Source: Candidatus Poribacteria bacterium
GTDB taxonomy: Bacteria; Abyssobacteria; SURF-5
Direction: 5' to 3'
Assembly (NCBI GenBank): GCA_016215705.1
Contig: JACRIR010000004.1
Location: forward strand, 1 to 52,740
DNA: 52,740 nucleotides
The stretch's first letter is position 1; each line of letters starts with the position of its first letter. Made by a program: the position numbers and the translations under genes. Positions 33,310-40,563 of this stretch are shown in pieces. The notes below the pieces were generated by a model. The model was given only the letters and a program-made list of their open reading frames with translations. It did not search any database and was not told where the DNA came from.

Positions 33310-35283
33310 ATGTCTGAAGGCGCGGTGGCGCACAAGGCATACGCCGCGACACCGACGAGGATGCCTGTATTCCTGCTGGAAACGGGGCTCAGGCTGCTCC
33401 TTTTTGGCGGCAAAGGTGGCGTGGGAAAAACCACCTGTGCCGTTGCCACAGCTCTTTATTTGTCCGCACGTTTTCCGGATGATAACGTCCTTCTGGTCTC
33501 CACCGACCCTGCTCATTCATTGAGGGATAGTTTGGGTGAATCCGTTCTCCCTCGAAATCTTGAACCTCTCGAGATCGACTCACGTGAGTGTCTTAGAAAA
33601 TTCAAGGAGGCTCATGTCGAGCACCTTCGCCAAATCGCCCTGCGGGGCACTTTTCTTGACAACGAGGACGTGTCGCAACTCTTGGATTTGTCTATGCCCG
33701 GCCTGGATGAGGTCATGGCGTTTAACGAGATTTCCACTCTTGTGCAGACGGGTGTCTACTCGCGCGTCATCGTTGACACGGCGCCAACGGGCCACACGCT
33801 CCGGCTGCTCGAATTGCCGGAGACTTTGAACAACTGGCTCCGTGCTCTTGACGCCATGCTGGCCAAGCATCGGTACATGGTGCAACTGTACCAAGGTTCT
33901 TATCGCAAGGATGAGGTAGACATCTTCTTGCTCGACCTTGCCAGGTCGATCGAAAACCTTTCCTCGCTCTTGCGTGATTCGGCCCACTGCCGTTTTGTCC
34001 CGGTCATGCTTCCCGAATGCCTGAGCACAAACGAGACCATGCGGTTGGTGCGCCAACTGGAGGCCATGAGAATCCCGGTGACTGATATCCTGGTCAACCG
34101 CGTCCGTCCTCTGGTTGGCCGATGCCCGGTATGCCGGTCTGTGGCGGACCGCCAAAGCATGGAACTTGAAACAGTGCTGAACGAATTCTCCTCCTATTCC
34201 GTCTGGGGCCTACCCCTTCGCTGCGTGGAAGCGCGCGGAGCAGAGCAACTGAGCATTTTCTTTAACAGCATTTGGCAAGTCCACAGATTCAACGGGGAAA
34301 TGCATGATTCGACGAGACTATTCCCCCGTGTTGAACACCCGGCCGAATTGCCGGGCCATGACATCTCGCTTTTGATCTTCGCAGGTAAGGGAGGGGTCGG
34401 CAAAACCACACTCGCATGTGCGACAGCGCTCCGTCTGGCTCGAGAGTATCCTGACAAAAGGATTCTGCTCCTTTCAACCGACCCGGCTCATTCGCTCTCT
34501 GACTGCCTGAACACAAGTGTGGGAGCGGGGGAAACACCTCTGCGGCCGTGTCTGACTGCAGTCGAGATCGATGCCGTGGCTGAATTTGAGGAATTGAAGA
34601 GGCAGTACGGCGATGAGGTCGGCAAAGTGTTCGATTCCCTCGCTGGACGCACCATGATCCAGTTGGAATTCGACCAGGAAGTCATGAAACGCATGTTGGA
34701 CCTTTCTCCTCCGGGGCTTGATGAGGTCATGGCGCTGACCAGAGCTATGAGACTTCTGCAAGCCCGGAAGTATGATATCTTTGTCTTCGATACGGCGCCC
34801 ACCGGTCATCTTATCCGGTTGCTGGAACTGCCCGAAATCATCGAGAAGTGGCTCAAGGTCTTCTTCGGTCTGTTCCTGAAGTATCGGGAAGTGTTTCGGT
34901 TGCCCAAGATCGCTGAGCGCCTGGTCGCCATGTCCAAGGAAGTCAAACTGTTGCGATCTTTGTTGGCAGACCCGCAAAAGGGACAGATTTACGCGGTAAG
35001 CATCTTGACGGAGATGGCTCTCGAGGAAACACGAGACCTCCTTGCATCATGCGCCCAAACCGGCATCCGCGTGCCGGCGCTTTTTCTTAATCTGGTCACT
35101 TCGGCTAATGATTGTCCCACGTGCCATCGCCTCGCCGAATCTGAATCAAGGGTCCGTAGACAATTCGACGAGTGCTTCAGAGAGTTACACCAGACAGTGG
35201 TGTTCCACGGTCCGGAACCACGGGGAGGCGACCATCTGTCCGAGTTGGGACAAGTTCTGTATGAGGTTGCAGCAAACTATTAG
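33310..35283 (+). CDS. Tandem Get3/ArsA-type ATPase
   Basis: This 657-residue protein consists of two Get3/ArsA ATPase units in one chain. Each has the deviant Walker A KGGVGKTT (K35 and K360), the switch DPAHSLRD/DPAHSLSD, a DTAPTGHTLRLLELPE / DTAPTGHLIRLLELPE stretch and a CxxC pair (C272/C275 and C602/C605), the zinc site of Get3 dimers. It therefore looks more like a fused Get3 dimer than an arsenite pump, and no arsenical transport gene is near. I start it at the ATG at 33310, after GAGG. Its place in the gas vesicle operon suggests it handles hydrophobic proteins such as GvpA, which is an inference. Confidence 0.88.
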   Translation: MSEGAVAHKAYAATPTRMPVFLLETGLRLLLFGGKGGVGKTTCAVATALYLSARFPDDNVLLVSTDPAHSLRDSLGESVLPRNLEPLEIDSRECLRKFKEAHVEHLRQIALRGTFLDNEDVSQLLDLSMPGLDEVMAFNEISTLVQTGVYSRVIVDTAPTGHTLRLLELPETLNNWLRALDAMLAKHRYMVQLYQGSYRKDEVDIFLLDLARSIENLSSLLRDSAHCRFVPVMLPECLSTNETMRLVRQLEAMRIPVTDILVNRVRPLVGRCPVCRSVADRQSMELETVLNEFSSYSVWGLPLRCVEARGAEQLSIFFNSIWQVHRFNGEMHDSTRLFPRVEHPAELPGHDISLLIFAGKGGVGKTTLACATALRLAREYPDKRILLLSTDPAHSLSDCLNTSVGAGETPLRPCLTAVEIDAVAEFEELKRQYGDEVGKVFDSLAGRTMIQLEFDQEVMKRMLDLSPPGLDEVMALTRAMRLLQARKYDIFVFDTAPTGHLIRLLELPEIIEKWLKVFFGLFLKYREVFRLPKIAERLVAMSKEVKLLRSLLADPQKGQIYAVSILTEMALEETRDLLASCAQTGIRVPALFLNLVTSANDCPTCHRLAESESRVRRQFDECFRELHQTVVFHGPEPRGGDHLSELGQVLYEVAANY

Positions 35284-35395
35284 TATATGGCCATAAGAGT
35301 ATTCATGGGTTTTAGGGCGTGCTCTTAGCGGGCGTGGTTTGCTGATGTCGCCTGCAAAGAGGGGCCCTTCTGGGCAATACTCTAAGGAGAGATCG

Positions 35396-35707
35396 ATGGA
35401 AGGAAAGAACTCGAATCCGGCTGGCGTTAGGGAGGCTGTCACAAATACCGACCTATCACCTGCAGCGACGCCACAGCCTTCGGAGGCTCAGTCGCGCGTG
35501 CTGGCTCGTCTTCTCGGTATGGCCGATCGATATCGCTCTGAAGACGCTCTGTGCCAGGCCGCGGACATATGCTTTGACCTCATAGAAAACCATGAGCACT
35601 CTCCTGAGGCCGGGCGGGCGCGCGAGCATCTGATGGAAATAGCCGAGCACTACGAAAACGGCGGCCAGCGCCGTCTGGCGCGACACCTCTATGAAAGACT
35701 ACTGTGA
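35396..35707 (+). CDS. Small helical (TPR-like) protein of the gas vesicle operon
   Basis: This 103-residue protein has a disordered N-terminal third and a C-terminal part made of helices in a TPR-like arrangement (VLARLLGMADRYRSEDALCQAADICFDLIENH, then HLMEIAEHYENGGQRRLARHLYERLL). An excellent AAGGAGAGATCG site precedes the ATG. It lies in the 425-base gap between the ArsA-type ATPase and the second GvpA-family gene, whose ATG starts one base after its stop. I do not recognise a named family. It may be a scaffold for vesicle assembly. Confidence 0.65.
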   Translation: MEGKNSNPAGVREAVTNTDLSPAATPQPSEAQSRVLARLLGMADRYRSEDALCQAADICFDLIENHEHSPEAGRAREHLMEIAEHYENGGQRRLARHLYERLL

Positions 35708-35708
35708 A

Positions 35709-35972
35709 ATGGGCGGCGATAGTTCGCATGCGCGTCCTCCGCTCGATGAACGAGATCATATATCGCTGTGTGAGACGCTGGATCGCGTTCTCAATAAGGG
35801 GGTTGTCGTCGCCGGCGATATCGTGATATCGGTCGCGGACGTCGATCTCATATATCTCGGCCTTCGACTTGTTCTGAGTTCCGTCGAGACAGCAAGGCGC
35901 GTGGGCGCGATAGATGATGTGCGTGAGAGAAAGAGTGTGAAGCATGAATGCCTGCCAACGACCCAAAGCTGA
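35709..35972 (+). CDS. GvpA-family minor gas vesicle protein (GvpJ/M/S type)
   Basis: This protein of about 87 residues has the GvpA-type core (LCETLDRVLNKGVVVAGDIVISVADVDLIYLGLRLVLSSVETARRVG) with an extra N-terminal stretch and a basic C-terminal tail. It lacks the exact GvpA core, so it is one of the minor homologues (GvpJ, GvpM or GvpS) thought to act in nucleation or at the tips. The ATG at 35709 lies one base after the preceding stop. Its 3' end overlaps gvpK by 29 bases. Confidence 0.85.
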   Translation: MGGDSSHARPPLDERDHISLCETLDRVLNKGVVVAGDIVISVADVDLIYLGLRLVLSSVETARRVGAIDDVRERKSVKHECLPTTQS

Positions 35973-36291
35973 GTCCCACTCACTGAGTGATTTTGCCGCG
36001 GCCATGACGCCAGCCGCATCTTCGTCTCCGAGGCGCATCGCACTGAAAAAAGATGACGTCAAGAACGGCCTCGGACAACTGGTCCTGACTCTTGTCGAAT
36101 TAATTCGGGAACTCCTGGAACGCCAGGCGATTAGGCGCATGGAGGCGAACTCGCTGACTAACGATGAGATAGAAAGGCTCGGAACCACGTTCTCACAGTT
36201 GTCGGAACAGATGGAAGAACTGAAGAAAGAATTCGGTCTGAAAGACGAAGACCTTAATATCGATCTCGGTCCCTTGGGCAAACTTCTATAG
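35944..36291 (+). CDS. gvpK: Gas vesicle protein GvpK
   Basis: This 115-residue protein is GvpK: the conserved block LKKDDVKNGLGQLVLTLVELIRELLERQAIRRMEANSLTNDEIERLG is complete, and a C-terminal FGLKDEDLNIDLGPLGKLL follows. GvpK is an accessory protein of unknown exact role. The ATG at 35944 overlaps the end of the previous gene by 29 bases; a later ATG at 36004 is a possible alternative. It ends 12 bases before gvpJ. Confidence 0.93.
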   Translation: MNACQRPKAESHSLSDFAAAMTPAASSSPRRIALKKDDVKNGLGQLVLTLVELIRELLERQAIRRMEANSLTNDEIERLGTTFSQLSEQMEELKKEFGLKDEDLNIDLGPLGKLL

Positions 36292-36303
36292 AGGGAGACG
36301 GCT

Positions 36304-36633
36304 ATGGTTACTCAGCAAACCGCAGTACAACACGCCATGCAAAGCGATAGGCTTGCAGATATCCTGGAACGTGTTCTCGATAAGGGCATAGTGATTGCCG
36401 GAGATATAAGGATTAAGCTTGTTGATATCGAGTTGCTAACGATTCAGATTCGCCTCGTGATTGCCTCGGTGGACAAAGCCCGAGAAATGGGTATGGACTG
36501 GTGGACGACCAGTTCATATTTCAGTTCAAAAGCCAAGGAATCTGAACGAGAAAGCGAAATCACCCAGTTGAAAAAGCGAATTGAACAACTCGAGGAAAAA
36601 GCGCCCGCAACAAAGGATTCCCGCAACGCATAA
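36304..36633 (+). CDS. gvpJ: GvpA-family protein GvpJ
   Basis: This 109-residue protein has the GvpA-like core (LADILERVLDKGIVIAGDIRIKLVDIELLTIQIRLVIASVDKAREMGMDWW) followed by a charged coiled-coil tail (EREEITQLKKRIEQLEEK-like). The longer tail and the WW after the core are typical of GvpJ-type minor components. AGGGAGACGGCT precedes the ATG. It is the last gene of the gas vesicle operon; no clear terminator follows in the next 200 bases. Confidence 0.87.
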   Translation: MVTQQTAVQHAMQSDRLADILERVLDKGIVIAGDIRIKLVDIELLTIQIRLVIASVDKAREMGMDWWTTSSYFSSKAKESERESEITQLKKRIEQLEEKAPATKDSRNA

Positions 36634-36788
36634 TTGCCCGGACGAGACTGTCCCTCAATTCCTAAAGTCCGATGCATGGGCGCTCCTCCCCCCTGCATGA
36701 GCGACCAGCCGATTGTTGGAAACATCGAAAAGGCCCGACCTCTCTCTTGCCCCCCCGACAAGCGCGTGTGGCCGGATTCCGCAAGTGT

Positions 36789-36797
36789 TGCTATAGT
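36789..36797 (+). promoter_or_regulatory. Possible extended -10 promoter of the rubrerythrin gene
   Basis: TGCTATAGT resembles an extended -10, 42 bases before the ATG at 36839. The -35 region (TGGCCG) is poor. It lies in a 205-base gap after gvpJ, so the rubrerythrin gene may have its own promoter. Confidence 0.4.
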
Positions 36798-36838
36798 TAA
36801 GCGAATCACCCGAGTGGAGATAAGATCAAGGAGGGTTT

Positions 36839-37381
36839 ATGAACGTCTACAAGTGCAGAATCTGCGGAGACCCTTACGTAGGCAACACAAAACCTTCGAA
36901 TTGCCCATTTTGCGGGGCCCCTGCCAAGTATATAATACTTGCCGAAAACTGGGTTGAATCGGCTGTTCCCGAATTGACTGAGGTTTCGCGAAAGAATCTT
37001 GAAGCCTCGCTCAAGCTCGAAATCGAGAACACTCAATACTATCGCTGCGCCGCGGACTCTTCAAAGGACCCAATGGCGCAGGCTATGTTCAAGGCGCTTT
37101 CTCGAGTGGAAGCGGAGCATTCCGCGAAGGTGTGCAAGCTTCTGAACCATACAAAGGTCGAGATCGAGGATGATCCCAGGGCCTGCCTCGGCGTAACGGA
37201 TGAAGAGCGATTGAAAGAAGCGTTGCGCCGCGAACAGAGCGCCGTGAAATTCTACACTTCAGCGGCCGCCTCTGCCAAGGAAGCGCCGGTGAAAGAGTTT
37301 TTCGATGCGCTTGTCGAGGTTGAAAGCGACCACATAAGCCTATCGAATCTGGGTCTGGGATTGCCGGTAGAGGTTGCCTGA
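36839..37381 (+). CDS. Rubrerythrin family protein
   Basis: This 180-residue protein has an N-terminal rubredoxin-like iron site (C6, C9, C22, C25) followed by a ferritin-like di-iron domain with EIENTQYY, RVEAEHS, EQSAVKFY and EVESDH supplying the glutamates and histidines. The rubredoxin part precedes the ferritin part, the reverse of classical rubrerythrin. Such proteins reduce hydrogen peroxide in anaerobes. AAGGAGGGTTT precedes the ATG. It is convergent with the beta-helix gene, 14 bases away. Confidence 0.9.
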   Translation: MNVYKCRICGDPYVGNTKPSNCPFCGAPAKYIILAENWVESAVPELTEVSRKNLEASLKLEIENTQYYRCAADSSKDPMAQAMFKALSRVEAEHSAKVCKLLNHTKVEIEDDPRACLGVTDEERLKEALRREQSAVKFYTSAAASAKEAPVKEFFDALVEVESDHISLSNLGLGLPVEVA

Positions 37382-37395
37382 CCTCCCGCCGCCGC

Positions 37396-40300
37396 TCAAT
37401 CGAATTTGACCGGTCCGGAAGCAAAAGGCGTAAACGTAACTTCGCCGAGTTGTGGATTTAGATGTCCGCCGGCAATTTCTCGCCGAATCGTATTCTCGTC
37501 GGTGGTGCCCCAATAGCATTCGGATGCGACAAAAGGCGATGCGGGTGCTTCGTTCCCGTTGTAGAGTTGAGTGCCGGAATTTCCATAAATATTGTTCCGC
37601 TCGAAGATCAGATATCCCACAACGAACACGCCTCCGTTATCTTCGTCCGAAAGACCGGTGTTTGCGCTCACTGTGTTCTGCGTGAAGACCTCGTTTTCGA
37701 TAGATGCTCCCCAGAAATTGATGTAGACGCCGCCGCCGAACCTGCTCAAAGCTTTGTTGGAGGACACACGGTTACGGGTCATGGCGCTGTTTCGTTCGGC
37801 GTAGACGCCGCCGCCGTGATTGGCCTCGTTATCATGCACCTTGTTGTTGTCGACGAGCCCGAACGTGGAATAGATGCCGCCACCGTCGCCATCGGCGCGG
37901 TTTGACTCCACGTCATTGCCGACGGCCGAGGACCGCGAGAGAAATACGCCGCCTCCATCACCATCCGCTTTGTTTCCGAAAATGTCGTTGCCTTCCACAC
38001 GGATGGTCGAGGTGTTCATGTATCCATATGCGAAAACGCCGCCACCGTCGCCGCCTGCCTTGTTGTGATGAATCTTGTTAGACGTTATGTGTATGATATC
38101 GTTTGTATATGCATAGACGCCGCCTCCGTTTGTGGCGGAAACGTTATCGTGAATATCGTTGCCTGTGATGACGGGACCGCCCTGACGGATTGCTAACCCG
38201 CTGCCCTCGTGATATGCAATTGTGGAGTCTTTTATCAGTGGCGACGCGGACTCTATAAGTATCCCCTTGCCTTTCTCTACAACGCATCTCTCGAGAATGC
38301 ATCCGTCAAGATAGTCTCCGCTGCTGTTAAACTGGACGTCCTGGCTCAAATCCGCAAATATTATCTTGCCCCATCTCGCATCTGAATCTGCCGTGAATGT
38401 TATAGGATTCGAGAGGGTCCCTTTTGCCGCCAGCTTGCCGCGCACCATCAAGTTCTTGCCGCCCGCAACGCGAACGTGGACGCCTGGCTCTATCTCGAGG
38501 GCGCCACCCGGCATGACAAGCACATTATCAACCATTACGTATGGGCTCAAGCTCTTCCGAAGCTTCAATGTAGTTGTTATCGGGCCGGCCAGCAGCGAGG
38601 GGCTGTCAGCGATAGTTGTGAAGCCGGTTGGTTTGCTCCACTGCGACCAACTGCCCCCGGTCTTGCGATATGCCACGCGCCAGAAATACGTTTGATTGGC
38701 GAGAAGGTCCAGACCGGCAAGATTGAAGTTCAGGAGTTTATCGCCTGTTAGCAGTACGTCGGCTGCAGGAGCAGTGAAATCGGCGGGGGATGTTGATATC
38801 TGCCACCGCGACGAGTCGATGGCGCCGATCATCTCAGGAGCGCCGGTCGCGGGAATGTTCGTCTGAGTACTCGCTGTCAGAACCGCATTTCGCGGCAGGG
38901 CCGTTTCTCCGTCGGACGGAGACACGTTTTGAGGCGGCGCGAGGGATTCATCTCTGCCGGTGAAACGTATTTTGAGTTCCTCGGAGAAGCCGGTTTCTAC
39001 GAGTCTGCTGTCAACGTGTTGATAGCCGGAGACCGCAAAGAAATACTCCTGTCCCTGCTTAAGGTCGCTTATCATGCATCGCTTATCGGGCCCAATTTGA
39101 ATCGCGGACTCGTAGGGATATCCGCTCCCGGTCCCTGCGTAAACCTTATGTCCCTCGAACAAGAGTCCCTGTGGCTCCTCCCATGAGAGTTCCACGCCTT
39201 CATTTTTTGCTGTGGCTATAACGTTCACAGGCGGAGGCGCGGGAGCAGTTGTCGCCAGACTGTCGAGGGAAGGCAGGCAACTGGCCAGGCCGACTTCGTC
39301 GTTATCGAGCCAGTCAAACGTCAGGTGGAGTATTGCTCGCTCCGCTGCTCCCCAATAATTACGCGCTGCCATCACGTAAGGGGCCTCGGCTACGTTCGCG
39401 ACGCGGAGCCCAAATCCCCGATTGTTCAAGAGGTTGTTTTCGTGGATATCCGGGTTGCCGGACACATAGACGCCTCCGCATGCGTTCTCGCCGTTCGCTT
39501 TGTTTCCGGCAAACGAGTTTTGGTGAATTTTGCCGGAGCCGAAATAGTAAAGTCCTCCGCCTTCAGGATTCAGCGCAATGTTTCCTATCACGCTGTTTGA
39601 GACGATTTCGGCGTTCTCGGCGTACGCGCCGCCACCTTGTCCGGCGGTGTTGGACTGTATAAGGTTTTCACGCACGAGGGAATCTACGGCATAAACGCCG
39701 CCGCCCTTCTCGGCTGCCGTATTCCCAATGACAGTATTCCGGAGAATCTGCGTTTCATAGGCGTACATGCCCCCGCCAAAGCGGTCACTGGTATTCCCGT
39801 ATATTACATTGTCCCTTACGATAATATGGCCGCCCTCATAAGCGTAGGCGTAAATGCCGCCGCCGCCATGTCGTCCGCCTTCAGATATGTTGTTGTTGAT
39901 CGTGTTGTCCGCTATGAGGACGTTCCTGTCGGTGTATGCGATTATGCCGCCTCCGTTGCCCGAGGCGAAGTCTTCCCTTGTCGAGTTTCCGTGAATGTGG
40001 TTTCCGACAATGCGCGGCGCGCCGAATTCGATTCGGATACCGCTCGAAACGTTGTCCCGGATATCGCATTGCGTGATGAAAGGCGCCCCGAACCGTATGA
40101 AAATACCTTGCCCCTTCTCGACGACGCAGTTCCGCATGATGCAGCCGCTGATGAAGTCTCCACTCTCTGAGAAGAGGGCGTCATCGCTGAAGTCCGTGAA
40201 ATGAATAGTTCCCCACGGTTTGTTGGTTTGAGCCGTAAAGATTATCGGCTTTTCGGGCGTACCAACCGCTGTCAGCTTGCCTCTCAACTCGATCGTCTTC

Positions 40301-40560
40301 TCCGGCCCCAGTTCTATTCTGACGCCCGGTTGAATTTGGAGCGTCGCGCCTTCCTCGAGGCGGATGTTGTTTTTCACGATATACGGGCTTTGCTTTGCCC
40401 GCCACACGGCATTCCCCGAGATGTTGCGATCAATTGTGGTCGCTGCCTGCGAGAGTGAGGGACCACTCGCCACAATTGCAGACAACACAACCACGCCGAG
40501 CAGCTTTCGAATGCAGGATGTCATCATCATATACCCCCCCATTTGCATATTCCGGTTCAT
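37396..40560 (-). CDS. Large secreted parallel beta-helix protein with internal duplication
   Basis: This 1,054-residue protein has a signal peptide (RKLLGVVVLSAIVASGPSLSQA) and two right-handed parallel beta-helix regions, about residues 45-430 and 655-1,050, built from repeats such as GGGVYAYTN, GGGIYAYAYEGG and NRADGDGGG. Both copies begin alike: SPYIVKNNIRLEEGATLQIQPG and SPYVMVDNVLVMPGGALEIEPG. A fibronectin-III-like domain and a second beta domain lie between them. Such proteins bind or cleave polysaccharides or act as surface structures; no catalytic motif is visible. The start is three bases after the octaheme cytochrome stop, with GGAG before the ATG, so they are coupled. Confidence 0.83.
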   Translation of the reverse strand: MNRNMQMGGYMMMTSCIRKLLGVVVLSAIVASGPSLSQAATTIDRNISGNAVWRAKQSPYIVKNNIRLEEGATLQIQPGVRIELGPEKTIELRGKLTAVGTPEKPIIFTAQTNKPWGTIHFTDFSDDALFSESGDFISGCIMRNCVVEKGQGIFIRFGAPFITQCDIRDNVSSGIRIEFGAPRIVGNHIHGNSTREDFASGNGGGIIAYTDRNVLIADNTINNNISEGGRHGGGGIYAYAYEGGHIIVRDNVIYGNTSDRFGGGMYAYETQILRNTVIGNTAAEKGGGVYAVDSLVRENLIQSNTAGQGGGAYAENAEIVSNSVIGNIALNPEGGGLYYFGSGKIHQNSFAGNKANGENACGGVYVSGNPDIHENNLLNNRGFGLRVANVAEAPYVMAARNYWGAAERAILHLTFDWLDNDEVGLASCLPSLDSLATTAPAPPPVNVIATAKNEGVELSWEEPQGLLFEGHKVYAGTGSGYPYESAIQIGPDKRCMISDLKQGQEYFFAVSGYQHVDSRLVETGFSEELKIRFTGRDESLAPPQNVSPSDGETALPRNAVLTASTQTNIPATGAPEMIGAIDSSRWQISTSPADFTAPAADVLLTGDKLLNFNLAGLDLLANQTYFWRVAYRKTGGSWSQWSKPTGFTTIADSPSLLAGPITTTLKLRKSLSPYVMVDNVLVMPGGALEIEPGVHVRVAGGKNLMVRGKLAAKGTLSNPITFTADSDARWGKIIFADLSQDVQFNSSGDYLDGCILERCVVEKGKGILIESASPLIKDSTIAYHEGSGLAIRQGGPVITGNDIHDNVSATNGGGVYAYTNDIIHITSNKIHHNKAGGDGGGVFAYGYMNTSTIRVEGNDIFGNKADGDGGGVFLSRSSAVGNDVESNRADGDGGGIYSTFGLVDNNKVHDNEANHGGGVYAERNSAMTRNRVSSNKALSRFGGGVYINFWGASIENEVFTQNTVSANTGLSDEDNGGVFVVGYLIFERNNIYGNSGTQLYNGNEAPASPFVASECYWGTTDENTIRREIAGGHLNPQLGEVTFTPFASGPVKFD

Positions 40561-40563
40561 CTC

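Noticed and set aside
33310-35283. Arsenite efflux ATPase function for the ArsA-family gene
   Set aside because: No arsB, arsD, arsR or arsC gene is near, both halves keep the Get3-type CxxC pair, and the surrounding genes are all gas vesicle genes.
35296-35383. Distant 8-bp inverted repeat AGAGTATT / AATACTCT after the ArsA-type gene
   Set aside because: The arms are 72 bases apart. It could fold near the next ribosome site, but with arms this short I cannot tell it from chance.
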